Shown: positions 44,569-52,585 of the stretch, piece after piece
Layout of the letters: every line of letters begins with the position of its first letter
Numbering within the stretch: the first letter of the stretch is position 1
Assembly: GCA_963703085.1 (NCBI GenBank)
Contig: OY969789.1
Coordinates: 2,852,001-2,916,000, forward strand
Source of the DNA: DATAEG01 sp963703085
GTDB taxonomy: Bacteria; Actinomycetota; Actinomycetes; Mycobacteriales; Jatrophihabitantaceae
Direction: 5' to 3'
DNA: 64,000 nt
Made by a program: the position numbers and the translations under genes
Notes under the pieces: model-generated
The model's database searches: none
Seen by the model: the letters and a program-made list of their open reading frames with translations, nothing else
What the model was told of the DNA's origin: nothing

Positions 44569-45219
44569 TCAATCGTGGCCGTCGCCGGACTGACCGGTCA
44601 GCGGGAAGTGCGAGATGCCGCGCCACTGCAGAGCTTCCATCAGCCGCACCGCCTCGGCCTTCGGGACCGGCCGAGCCGAGTCGATCCACCAGCGGGCCAC
44701 CATCTCCGAGGACCCGGTCAACGCGCGGGCCAGCAGTTCCGCCTGCGGCCGCGGTAGCCCGGTGTCGCCGGCCACGGTTTCGGCGACCGCATCGGTGATC
44801 AGCTCGTTGATCCGGGCCATCCGCGCACGCACTGCCGGCTCGTTGGAGAGATCGGACTCGAAGACCAGGCGGAAGGCGCCGGCATCGCCGCGGTCCTCCC
44901 CGTCGATGAAGTCGAAGTACGCCGACAGCACGTTGTGCACCCGTGCCTCGTTGTCGTCGGTGGCGGCCAGTCCGGCGCGCACCGCGTCGACGAGGGCGTC
45001 CGCATGCGTATCGAGGATGGCGAGGTACAGCTCGAGTTTGCTCGGGAAGTGCTGGTACAGCACGGGCTTCGAGACCCCGGCCCGCTCGGCGATGTCGTCC
45101 ATCGCCGCGGCGTGGTAGCCGTTGGCGACGAACACCTGCTGTGCGGCGGCCAGCAACTGACGCCGCCGCGCCGGCTTGGGCAGCCGGGCAGAGCGCATCG
45201 AGTCCAGCGTCTCACTCAT
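44569..45219 (-). CDS. fasR: TetR family regulator, FasR-like (Rv3208-like)
   Basis: 216 residues. N-terminal TetR helix-turn-helix (about 18-65) with RRQLLAAAQQVFVANGYHAAAMDDIAERAGVS-type sequence (PVLYQHFPSKLELYLAIL following), and a helical ligand domain with DGEDRGDAGAFRLVFESDLSNEPAVRAR. By position next to the DUF3107 gene and by sequence it corresponds to M. tuberculosis Rv3208, reported as FasR, a regulator of fatty acid synthase that senses long acyl-CoA. A 14-bp inverted repeat overlaps its own -10 box, and the same sequence lies upstream of the WS/DGAT gene. FasR identity is inferred from synteny. Confidence 0.8.
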   Translation of the reverse strand: MSETLDSMRSARLPKPARRRQLLAAAQQVFVANGYHAAAMDDIAERAGVSKPVLYQHFPSKLELYLAILDTHADALVDAVRAGLAATDDNEARVHNVLSAYFDFIDGEDRGDAGAFRLVFESDLSNEPAVRARMARINELITDAVAETVAGDTGLPRPQAELLARALTGSSEMVARWWIDSARPVPKAEAVRLMEALQWRGISHFPLTGQSGDGHD

Positions 45220-45227
45220 CGCCGATC

Positions 45228-45245
45228 AGCCTACTGCCGAGTAGC
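45228..45245. promoter_or_regulatory. TetR promoter with inverted repeat operator
   Basis: CTACT-GCCG-AGTAG (45231-45244) has perfect 5-bp arms. On the minus strand TAGGCT (45228-45233) forms a -10 box 8 nt before the TetR ATG, so the repeat overlaps the promoter, as expected for autorepression. Confidence 0.55.
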
Positions 45246-45267
45246 GGTGCCCCCTACGGCTGCGTGA

Positions 45268-46176
45268 CTACGCCGGCAGCGCCGCGCGATGGGCGTCGGC
45301 GAGGGCGGCGGCGTAGAGATCGCCGTCCGCGGCTACCCGGTCCAGGACTTCGGCGCCGGTGAACTGACGCAGCTCATCCGCGGCCACCTCGTCCCAGTGC
45401 AGCGGTGTGGAGGCCGTGAACCCGGCCCGCGCGCGCAGCGAGTAGGGCGCGACTGTCGTCTTGGCCGGGTTGTTCTGGCTCCAGTCGATGAAGACCTTGC
45501 CCGGCCGGACCGCCTTGGACATGGACGAGACCACGAGCTTGGCCATCTTCTTCTCCAGCCGGACTGCGAGCGATTTCGCGTAGTCCGACGTCTTGCCCGG
45601 CGCGCTCTCCTCGATCGGTGCGGTGAGCTGCATGCCCTTGGAACCGGACGTCTTCACCACCGCAGTGAGGCCGTCCTCGGCCAGCTCGTCGCGCAGTGCG
45701 ATCGCCACCTCCGCGCATTCGGACAGACCGGCCGGTGCGCCGGGGTCGAGATCGAAGACCAGTTCATCAGCTCCGTGTGCTCCACCGCGTGGGCCGACCC
45801 GCCACTGCGGGACGTGCACCTCCAATGCCGCTAGGTTCGCCATCCACACGAGCGTGGCCAGTTCGGTGACGATGACGTAGTCGATCTCGTCCCGGTTCTT
45901 CGTCGAACCCGGAACCGGCAGCCGGACGGTGCGCACCCATTTCGGCGCTCCACGCGGCACGTTCTTCTCGAAGAAGGAGTGCCCGTCGATGCCGTTCGGG
46001 AACCTGATCATCGTCACCGGCCGGTCGGCCAGGTGCGGCAGCAGCACGTCGCTGATCCGGGTGTAGTAGTCGATCACCTCACCCTTGGTCGTGCCGGTCT
46101 CGGGGTAGAGCACTTTGCCGAGGTTGCTGAGCCTCAGCTGCCGGTCCTCGACCTGCACTGTCACCGTTTCGGGCAT
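45268..46176 (-). CDS. LigD-type polymerase/primase domain protein (NHEJ)
   Basis: 302 residues, stand-alone archaeo-eukaryotic primase-like polymerase. Metal motif ELVFDLDPG (about 137-145) with the two aspartates, TSGSKGMQLTAP (about 175-186), and IDWSQNNPAKTTVAPYSLRAR (about 229-249). It adds nucleotides, often ribonucleotides, at broken ends held by Ku. Its start overlaps the end of the upstream ligase-like gene by 16 nt, and Ku is divergent. In mycobacteria polymerase, nuclease and ligase are one LigD polypeptide; here the domains are separate and no phosphoesterase domain is found. Confidence 0.92.
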   Translation of the reverse strand: MPETVTVQVEDRQLRLSNLGKVLYPETGTTKGEVIDYYTRISDVLLPHLADRPVTMIRFPNGIDGHSFFEKNVPRGAPKWVRTVRLPVPGSTKNRDEIDYVIVTELATLVWMANLAALEVHVPQWRVGPRGGAHGADELVFDLDPGAPAGLSECAEVAIALRDELAEDGLTAVVKTSGSKGMQLTAPIEESAPGKTSDYAKSLAVRLEKKMAKLVVSSMSKAVRPGKVFIDWSQNNPAKTTVAPYSLRARAGFTASTPLHWDEVAADELRQFTGAEVLDRVAADGDLYAAALADAHRAALPA

Positions 46177-46742
46177 GCGGTGGGCTCCTCCTCGGTGGTC
46201 GGGGCGGGCAACGTGCAGAACACCCAGTCCGAGCTGGTCGATCCGGGCCGGTACGGGGAGGCGAGTCGTTTCGCCACGACGCCGGCCAGACCGTGCTGGT
46301 GCGCTGCGGCAAGCGTGGCAGCAGCGTCGTCGAAGGCCGGCGGCAGGGTCCAGGACGGATGCGCCTCGACCAGCCGCTCCAACGTGGCGCGCCGCTCGAC
46401 GAACGGCCGGTCGATGAGGTCGACGCCGTACAGCCGCAGCACGTCAATGAGCAGGAACACCGCCGGCACCGTGCGCTGCTGCTGGTCTCGCGGGTGATCG
46501 ACCGCGGCGCCGTCGGCGCCGATGATCTCGCCGTCCAGCACGGCATCCTCGACGCCGTCCGCCTGGGTGCTCAACTCCGGATAGTGAGCAGTGACGTCCA
46601 GACCGGCGGCGTCGCGGACGGTCAGCGTCCCGTCGCGGATCTCGACGGTTGCCCGTTCGCCTCCCCAGACGACCTCGAACGCCCAGCCCGGCCCGACCGG
46701 CAGGTCGCCGGTGATCGCCGTCATGGGCCGCATGCCGTCCAT
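46161..46742 (-). CDS. ATP-dependent DNA ligase-like protein lacking catalytic residues
   Basis: 193 residues homologous to the nucleotidyltransferase domain of LigD-type ligases. Active ligases have EVKWDG-R at motif I; here it reads FEVVWGGER (22-30), with Val25 in place of the adenylated Lys. Motif III LDGEII is kept (Glu72), as is Asp100 in LLIDVL. Motif IV reads GLAGVVAKRL with Ala153 for Glu, and motif V DWVFCT lacks both lysines. The OB-fold domain is absent. It cannot act as a normal ligase. It is kept in frame, overlaps the polymerase gene and sits opposite ku, so it may be a structural partner or a decaying gene. The start is uncertain among Met1, Met4 and Met7. Confidence 0.82.
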   Translation of the reverse strand: MDGMRPMTAITGDLPVGPGWAFEVVWGGERATVEIRDGTLTVRDAAGLDVTAHYPELSTQADGVEDAVLDGEIIGADGAAVDHPRDQQQRTVPAVFLLIDVLRLYGVDLIDRPFVERRATLERLVEAHPSWTLPPAFDDAAATLAAAHQHGLAGVVAKRLASPYRPGSTSSDWVFCTLPAPTTEEEPTACPKR

Positions 46743-46861
46743 GATCGCCCGATGCCTGATCGGCTACCAACCCGAGCACTGTTGCCGCGGGCGAGCCGTA
46801 ATGATGGCACCATGACACCGGGCTGCTATCGACAGCCGGACGCCGACGGAGGTGCAGTGGA

Positions 46862-47836
46862 ATGCGTTCCATCTGGAAGGGCGCGGTGTCCTTCGGGCTG
46901 GTGAACATCCCGGTCAAGATGTACTCCGCCACCGAGGAGAAGGATGTCTCCTTCCACCAAGTGCGGCGCAGCGACGGATCGCGGATCCGTTACAAGCGCG
47001 TCGCCGAGGCGGACGGTGAAGAGGTTTCCTACGGCGACATCGCCAAGGGCTACCAGCTCGACAGCGGGGACATCGTCGTGCTCACCGACGAGGACTTCGC
47101 CGACCTGCCGCTGCCGAGCAAGCAGAGCGTCGACGTTCTGCAGTTCGTGCCGCTGGACCAGGTCGACCCGATCTACTTCGCGCGCAGCTACTACCTGGAG
47201 CCGGAGAAGAACGGAACGAAGCCGTACGTGCTGCTGCGCGAGGCGCTGGAGCGCAGCGACATGGTCGCCGTGGTCAAGGTTGCCATCCGGTCCCGGGAGC
47301 AACTCGCCACGCTGCGGGTCCGCGACGGGGTCATCGTCCTGGAGACGATGATCTGGCCGGATGAGGTGCGTGCGGCGGACTTCAACTTCCTGGACGAGGA
47401 CATCACGCTGCGCCCGCAGGAGTTGCAGATGGCCGACTCGCTGGTGGCCAGCATGGCCGGCGACTTCGATCCAGAGGAGTACACCGACGACTATCGCGCA
47501 GCACTGCAGGAAGTCATCGAGGCGAAGACAGCCGGACGCGAGATCGTCGAGGCACCGGCGGAGAGCCAGGCCGAAGGCGGCTCGGTCATCGACCTGATGG
47601 CTGCGCTGCGCGCGTCGGTGGACGCCGCGAAGAACAAGGGCAGTGCGCCGAAGCCGGCGGCGGCCGCGTCCGACGGAAAGAAGCCGGCGGCGAAGAAGGC
47701 GACCAAGGCGCCGGCGAAGAAGGCTGCCGCGAAGAAGGCGCCGGCCAAGAAGGCCGGCAAGGCTGCACCGGCCAAGAAGGTCACCGCGAAGAAGCAACCG
47801 GCCAAGAAGGTGGCCGCCACCCGGCGTTCGGCGTGA
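46862..47836 (+). CDS. ku: DNA end-binding protein Ku
   Basis: 324 residues. Ku core from MRSIWKGAVSFGLVNIPVKMYSA (1-23) through ARSYYLEPEKNG and ETMIWPDEVRA to about residue 250, forming the homodimeric ring that loads on double-strand ends and recruits LigD. From about 260 the tail is a Lys/Ala/Pro repeat (KPAAKKA-like units), the extended basic C-terminus seen in some actinobacterial Ku proteins, which assists DNA binding and bridging. ATG 46862 follows GGAGG at 46848-46852. The downstream hydrolase gene overlaps (GTGA). Divergent from the ligase-like and polymerase genes. Confidence 0.95.
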   Translation: MRSIWKGAVSFGLVNIPVKMYSATEEKDVSFHQVRRSDGSRIRYKRVAEADGEEVSYGDIAKGYQLDSGDIVVLTDEDFADLPLPSKQSVDVLQFVPLDQVDPIYFARSYYLEPEKNGTKPYVLLREALERSDMVAVVKVAIRSREQLATLRVRDGVIVLETMIWPDEVRAADFNFLDEDITLRPQELQMADSLVASMAGDFDPEEYTDDYRAALQEVIEAKTAGREIVEAPAESQAEGGSVIDLMAALRASVDAAKNKGSAPKPAAAASDGKKPAAKKATKAPAKKAAAKKAPAKKAGKAAPAKKVTAKKQPAKKVAATRRSA

Positions 47837-48822
47837 CGTTTCGACCCGAGACCGGACGACGTGCACCGGCCGGGATCCGACTGGCTGGGCTGGCCGCGGA
47901 CCCGTTGCCGGAGCTGGACCCCGACCTGCCGCCCTGGCCGGGTCGGTTCGTCGCGGCACAGGGCGCGTCGCTCTTCGTCCGGACGACCCCCGCCGCCGTC
48001 GGGGCCGAGCCCGCGCTCTACGTGCATGGGCTGGCCGGCGCATCGACGAACTGGACGGATCTGGCCGGTTATCTGGCGCCGCAGCTCGCCGGCGAGGCGA
48101 TCGACCTGCCCGGGTTCGGGCGCTCCGGCCCGGCGCCGGGCGGCAACTACTCGATCCGCAATGCCACCCGGACCGTCATCGACCACCTCGAGCGATCGGG
48201 ACGCGGCCCGGTACATCTGTTCGGCAACTCCATGGGCGGCGCGATCGCCATTTCCATCGCGGCGCGGCGGCCGGACCTGGTGCGCACCCTGACGCTCATC
48301 TCGCCGGCGGTCCCTGACCTACGGATCAAGCGCGGCAACTCCGAGCCGTTGATGGCATTGCTGTTGGTGCCCGGTCCGATCAGCGGAGTGATCGAGCGGC
48401 GGATGGCACTGGTGTCACCGGAACAGCGTGCCGCGGGCCTGCTGCAGGTGTGCTTCGCAGACCCGTCCCGGGTGTCACCGCAGCGCCGGCAGGAAGCGAT
48501 CGACGAGATCGCCGCCCGGCAAACCATGCCGTGGGTGCACTCGGCGTTCACCCGATCGCTGCGCGGGCTGGTCCGGCACTGGTTGAGCGTCGGACCGAAC
48601 TCGGTCCGGCGTGAGCTGGGCCGGATCAGTGCTCCGACGCTCGTCGTCTGGGGCGACCGCGACCAGCTCGTCGACGTGTCGCTGGCGCCGCGGGTGGCCC
48701 GGGCGGTGCCCGATTCTCGGCTGCTGGTGCTGCCCGGCGTCGGGCACACCGCGCAATTGGAGGACCCGCGTTCGACGGCCCGGGCATTCCTCGCGATGCT
48801 GGCAGAGACGGACGATTCCTGA
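47833..48822 (+). CDS. Alpha/beta hydrolase (LipV-like)
   Basis: 329 residues. Alpha/beta-hydrolase core: oxyanion region YVHGLAG (about 63-69), nucleophile Ser in LFGNSMGGA (about 136-144), Asp in WGDRDQLVD (about 275) and His in GVGHTAQLE (about 304). The corresponding place in M. tuberculosis holds lipV (Rv3203), so an esterase is plausible; substrate unknown. GTG 47833 overlaps the ku stop codon, so it is co-translated with Ku despite no evident role in repair. Confidence 0.85.
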   Translation: MTFRPETGRRAPAGIRLAGLAADPLPELDPDLPPWPGRFVAAQGASLFVRTTPAAVGAEPALYVHGLAGASTNWTDLAGYLAPQLAGEAIDLPGFGRSGPAPGGNYSIRNATRTVIDHLERSGRGPVHLFGNSMGGAIAISIAARRPDLVRTLTLISPAVPDLRIKRGNSEPLMALLLVPGPISGVIERRMALVSPEQRAAGLLQVCFADPSRVSPQRRQEAIDEIAARQTMPWVHSAFTRSLRGLVRHWLSVGPNSVRRELGRISAPTLVVWGDRDQLVDVSLAPRVARAVPDSRLLVLPGVGHTAQLEDPRSTARAFLAMLAETDDS

Positions 48823-48876
48823 CCGGGTCCCGCGAGGCTGCGGGGTGCGGATCACGCGATATGGGAACCTGGACCG

Positions 48877-49887
48877 GTGAGTAGTCCGCCGCCGCGACGG
48901 CCTACCGGCCCGCCATCCGGCGCAACCGTGACCCGGCCGCGCCCGCGCGATCCCCGGTTCGGGCTCGACGATCGGCTTGCACTCGGCGGCCGGCCGCCGG
49001 GTCGAGGTTCGCGGCGCCCACCGTCCAGTGGCTGGCGCGCCGCGCTGCGCGGTTTCATCCGGCGCCACGGCTGGCGCGCCTACGCGCTGCCGGTACTGAT
49101 CATCGTCACGGTGATCGCGCTGGTCACGACCACCGGCTCGTCGCATCACCCCGGCTCGACCAAGCACTCGCAGTCGAGCGGCACCACAGCTCGCAACACC
49201 ACTCCGGACGCACCGTCGAGCACCAGCGTCAAGGTCGATCCCGGCAGCAATGCCGAGGCATTACCCGGCGACGCGCTGCCGCCCGGGCCGGCCTACACCC
49301 AGCGCGGCAACGGCACCTTTCACATCGTGAAGGGGACGTCACCGAAGGTCGGGCGCGGGCAACTCATCACCTACGCCATCGAGGTCGAGGACGGCATCTC
49401 CGACGTCAACGTTTCCCAGTTCGCCAGCACCGTCGCATCGACCCTGGCCGACGCACGCAGCTGGACGGCTGCCGGGACCGTGGCGCTGCAACGAGTCGAT
49501 ACCGCTAATGCCGACGTCCGAGTTGCGCTCACGTCATCGATGACGATCCGCGACATCTGCGGGTACGACCAGAAGATCGAAACGTCCTGCCGGGACGAGT
49601 GGAAGGGCGTGAATCTCGTCGCGTTGAACGTGGCGCGGTGGGTTCGCGGCGATGTGCAGTTCGGCCAGGACTTGGCCACCTACCGGCTGTACATGATCAA
49701 TCACGAGTTCGGCCACTCACTCGGGCACAATCACAGTTTCACCTGCCTGCCCAACGGCATGGCCCCGGTGATGATGCAACAGACCATCACGCTCACCGAG
49801 AACCAGGGCAAGGGCAAGAAGATCTGCCAGCCGAACTCGTGGCCGTACCCGCCTGGCGTCGCCAAGAAGGACGCGGTCACCACCTGA
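48877..49887 (+). CDS. DUF3152 membrane-anchored putative metalloprotease
   Basis: 336 residues. A long Pro/Arg-rich cytoplasmic N-terminus (1-65), one transmembrane helix (about 72-88), a Ser/Thr-rich linker and an extracytoplasmic domain (about 140-330). The domain carries NHEFGHSLGHNH (about 275-286), a zincin-like HExxH-x-x-G-x-x-H motif, supporting a metalloprotease, although actinobacterial DUF3152 proteins are uncharacterised. Three Cys (about 226, 234, 289) could form disulfides. M. tuberculosis Rv3207c is the positional counterpart. Confidence 0.85.
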   Translation: MSSPPPRRPTGPPSGATVTRPRPRDPRFGLDDRLALGGRPPGRGSRRPPSSGWRAALRGFIRRHGWRAYALPVLIIVTVIALVTTTGSSHHPGSTKHSQSSGTTARNTTPDAPSSTSVKVDPGSNAEALPGDALPPGPAYTQRGNGTFHIVKGTSPKVGRGQLITYAIEVEDGISDVNVSQFASTVASTLADARSWTAAGTVALQRVDTANADVRVALTSSMTIRDICGYDQKIETSCRDEWKGVNLVALNVARWVRGDVQFGQDLATYRLYMINHEFGHSLGHNHSFTCLPNGMAPVMMQQTITLTENQGKGKKICQPNSWPYPPGVAKKDAVTT

Positions 49888-49990
49888 GTCCAGATCGCCT
49901 GATCGGTTGTCTCGCGCGTCCCCTCGCTCCGCATCGGGGGCGCACTCGAAACCGATACCTCGCTTCGCTCGGGCAAGCGCTCCTTCGTCG

Positions 49991-50083
49991 CGCGCGGGCG
50001 ATCGGCTCTTCGCGCGAGCGCTCATCGCGTTCGTGGTCGCGCTCGCGCGGGCGATCGGCTCTTCGCGCGAGCGCTCATCGCGT
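49991..50083. repeat. Two exact 40-bp direct repeats, 53-bp period
   Basis: 49991-50030 and 50044-50083 are identical. Each copy contains the palindromic core GAGCGCTC and CGATCGGCTCTTCGCG, so each may fold into a hairpin. They lie between DUF3152 and moeZ. Confidence 0.9.
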
Positions 50084-50147
50084 GGAGCGAAGGCAGCGTC
50101 ACCGTGGTCCCGACTGGCCGGGCATGTGCGGTGCGCTGCCCTTGTGA

Positions 50148-50226
50148 CGAGGGGGAGGTTGTGGTCGCGACACGCCGACCAAGTGCGCCACAACCTCCCC
50201 CTCGGCGGGCAGAACCTCCCCCTCGG
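50148..50226. repeat. Palindromic dispersed repeat, copy 1
   Basis: A perfect 17-bp inverted repeat (50148-50164 with 50188-50204; left arm CGAGGGGGAGGTTGTGG) plus an extra copy of the right arm at 50213-50226. The reverse complement of 50148-50175 matches 53510-53538 with two differences, so this is a repeated element in the genome. Confidence 0.75.
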
Positions 50227-50346
50227 CATCGTGGTCGGTCGCCGGGGCGTCGCGGTGCGAGCGGCGAATAGACTCGGGAATGCCGTGCAGCGTGGCCGGT
50301 GTTACGTCCACACACCGTTGCTGTTCCGCCGGAAGGACCGTTTGCT

Positions 50347-51507
50347 GTGAGTCTGCCGCCGCTCGTCGAGCCTGCCGAGTCGCTCTCTGTCGAGGAAGTG
50401 CGCCGGTACAGCCGGCATCTGATCATTCCGGACGTGGCCATGGCTGGCCAGAAGCGTCTGAAGAACGCCAAGGTGCTCGTCGTGGGCGCCGGCGGTCTCG
50501 GTTCGCCGGCACTGCTGTACCTGGCTGCGGCCGGGGTCGGCACGCTCGGGGTCATCGACTTCGACGTCGTGGACGAGTCCAACCTGCAGCGGCAGATCAT
50601 CCACGGGCAGAGCGACGTCGGCCGCCCGAAGGCGGAATCAGCACGCGACTCGGTGCGCGAGATCAACCCGCTCATCGCGGTGAACGTGCACAACGAGCAA
50701 CTCACCAATGACAACGTGCTGGACATCTTCGGCCAGTACGACTTGATCCTCGACGGCACCGACAACTTTGCGACGCGCTACATGGTCAACGACGCCTGCG
50801 TGTTGCTCGGCAAGCCATACGTGTGGGGGTCGATCTACCGATTCGACGGCCAGGTCAGCGTCTTCTGGGACGAGCACGGCCCGAACTATCGCGACCTCTA
50901 CCCCGACCCACCGCCCCCGGGGATGGTGCCGTCCTGCGCCGAAGGCGGCGTGCTCGGCGTGCTGTGTGCCGCGATCGGCTCGGTGATGGTGAACGAGGCG
51001 ATCAAGTTGATCACCGGTATCGGTGAGACCCTGCTCGGCCGGCTGCTCGTCTTCGACGCGCTGGAGATGACCTGGCGCGAGGTGAAGATTCGCAAGGACC
51101 CGGACACCGTCAAGATCACCCAGCTCATCGACTACGACGAGTTCTGCGGCGTCGTGTCCGACGAGGCGCTCGAGGCCGCAGCCGGATCGACGATCACCGC
51201 GCAGGAGCTCAAGGATCTTCTCGACGCGGACAAGCCGATCGCCCTGATCGACGTGCGCGAGCCGGCTGAGTGGGAGATCGTCAAGATCCCGGGCGCGACC
51301 CTGGTGCCCAAGGACGAGATCCTGCGCGGCGATGCGCTGTCCACCCTTCCGCAGGACAAGCAGATCGTCCTGTACTGCAAGGGCGGCGTGCGTTCCGCGG
51401 AGTGCCTGGCGGCCGTGAAGGGCGCCGGGTTCAAGGATGCGGTGCACGTGCAGGGCGGCGTGGTGGCCTGGGTCAACCAGGTGGACCCGAGCTTGCCGTC
51501 CTACTGA
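50347..51507 (+). CDS. moeZ: MoeZ: adenylyltransferase/sulfurtransferase (MoeB-rhodanese fusion)
   Basis: 386 residues. N-terminal ThiF/MoeB E1-like domain (about 1-255): RYSRHLIIPDVAMAGQKRL, nucleotide loop VVGAGGLGSPA, then IDFDVVDESNLQRQIIH. C-terminal rhodanese domain (about 275-385) with LIDVREPAEWE and the catalytic Cys in LYCKGGVRSAE. It activates C-terminal glycines of sulfur-carrier proteins for molybdopterin, thiamine and cysteine synthesis. The classical MoeB zinc tetracysteine is not evident (PSCAEGGVLGVLC only). GTG 50347 follows GGAAGGA by 9 nt. Confidence 0.93.
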   Translation: MSLPPLVEPAESLSVEEVRRYSRHLIIPDVAMAGQKRLKNAKVLVVGAGGLGSPALLYLAAAGVGTLGVIDFDVVDESNLQRQIIHGQSDVGRPKAESARDSVREINPLIAVNVHNEQLTNDNVLDIFGQYDLILDGTDNFATRYMVNDACVLLGKPYVWGSIYRFDGQVSVFWDEHGPNYRDLYPDPPPPGMVPSCAEGGVLGVLCAAIGSVMVNEAIKLITGIGETLLGRLLVFDALEMTWREVKIRKDPDTVKITQLIDYDEFCGVVSDEALEAAAGSTITAQELKDLLDADKPIALIDVREPAEWEIVKIPGATLVPKDEILRGDALSTLPQDKQIVLYCKGGVRSAECLAAVKGAGFKDAVHVQGGVVAWVNQVDPSLPSY

Positions 51508-52509
51508 TCAGCGCAGCTCGGCCGCGATCCGGCTGATCACTTCGGCGGCCGGTTCGGCCCGGGCGTGACGCCAGCCGGTGCCGGCCCAGAAGTTCGGCAC
51601 GTCGGGGTCACCGACCGCTGTTGCGGCGGCCCGCAACGGCCGAGTCAGATGGTGGATCTCGGGATAGCCCGCCGGCGCCGTCGCGGAGTACTCGCGAGCG
51701 AAGCGATTCACCAGCCCGCGCGCGTACCGGCCGGTGAATGCCCGAGTGATCATCGTCTGGTCGTACTGGCTCAGCGCGCTGCGATGGACCGGTGAGGTCC
51801 CGGCCTCCGGGCAGAGCAGCAAGGCGGTCCCGAGCTGTGCTGCCGCCGCCCCTGCATCGAGCACCTGCTGCACGTCCGCGCCGGTCATCAATCCACCGCT
51901 CGCGACGATCGGCAGCGTGCTCGCGGAGCGGATCTCCTCGATCAGGCGCAGCAGCGGAGTCTCATTCGGGCGGAGATCGAGGAAGCTGCCCTGATGCCCA
52001 CCGGCTTCGGTGCCCTGGCCCACCAGCACGTCCGCGCCGGCGCCCGCCGCGTGCCGCGCCTCGTCCGCGGAGGTCACCGTTACCGCGACTTCAGCCCCGC
52101 TCCGGTGCAGCAGCTCGATCTCCTCGGCGCTCGGGCAGCCGAAGGTGGTGCTCACCAATGCGACGTCCTCGGCGTCGACCGCAGCGAGCTTCTCCGCATA
52201 GTGATCGTCATCCCAGGCCGGCCGGCCGAGTGCTGCGCCGAGTCGTTCGGCTTCGCCCTCGAGGCGGTGTGCGTAGTCGGCTATCGCGCCGCGGTCGCCG
52301 GGTGCGGACGGGGCGAAGAGGTTGACGCCGAAGGAAGCATCGGTGAGCGCCCGGGTGCGGCGGATCTGGCTGACCAGCTGGGCCGGGGTGAGGTAGCCCG
52401 CGGCCAGGAAGCCGATGCCGCCCGCCGCGGCGACCGCAGCGGTGAGTTCCGGCGTGGACGGCCCACCGGCCATCGGTGCCTGGACGAGTGGCAGTGCGCT
52501 GCGGATCAC
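51508..52509 (-). CDS. Nitronate monooxygenase / 2-nitropropane dioxygenase family flavoprotein
   Basis: 333 residues, FMN-dependent TIM barrel. N-terminal LPLVQAPMAGG (about 5-15), AAGGIGFLAAGYLTP, phosphate-binding VASGGLMTGADVQQVLDAGA (about 207-226) and catalytic-region GTEAGGHQGSF (about 172-182) with the His. Oxidises toxic alkyl nitronates. Start GTG 52509 is chosen; ATG 52558 would sit inside the ArsR promoter repeats. Its stop is immediately adjacent to that of moeZ (convergent). Divergent from arsR. Confidence 0.88.
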   Translation of the reverse strand: MIRSALPLVQAPMAGGPSTPELTAAVAAAGGIGFLAAGYLTPAQLVSQIRRTRALTDASFGVNLFAPSAPGDRGAIADYAHRLEGEAERLGAALGRPAWDDDHYAEKLAAVDAEDVALVSTTFGCPSAEEIELLHRSGAEVAVTVTSADEARHAAGAGADVLVGQGTEAGGHQGSFLDLRPNETPLLRLIEEIRSASTLPIVASGGLMTGADVQQVLDAGAAAAQLGTALLLCPEAGTSPVHRSALSQYDQTMITRAFTGRYARGLVNRFAREYSATAPAGYPEIHHLTRPLRAAATAVGDPDVPNFWAGTGWRHARAEPAAEVISRIAAELR

Positions 52510-52549
52510 GCTGCTTAGTGTGCCGCCCGTTGAGGTCGGAGTGCATAAC

Positions 52550-52579
52550 TTGACAGGCATATACGCATAGAGGCATATT
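52550..52579 (+). promoter_or_regulatory. ArsR promoter with three 8-bp direct repeats
   Basis: TTGACA (52550-52555), 18 nt, CATATT (52574-52579), then GTG 52586 after 6 nt. Between the boxes are three octamers, GGCATATA, CGCATAGA, GGCATATT (52556-52579), a likely ArsR binding array. Confidence 0.55.
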
Positions 52580-52585
52580 AGGGCG

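Larger units (their letters stand above)
49888..50346. other. 459-nt intergenic region with repeats before moeZ
   Basis: Contains a 40-bp perfect direct repeat (49991-50030 and 50044-50083) and a palindromic element (50148-50226) that recurs at 53481-53540. Short reading frames crossing it look like shadows with no ribosome binding site. GGAAGGA at 50331-50337 serves moeZ. Confidence 0.7.

Noticed and set aside
49888..50346. Small genes in the gap before moeZ
   Set aside because: Frames crossing the repeats have no ribosome binding sites and are explained by repeat sequence.
52510..52560. Longer N-terminus of the nitronate monooxygenase from ATG 52558-52560
   Set aside because: It would begin inside the ArsR promoter repeats and adds residues with no family similarity.
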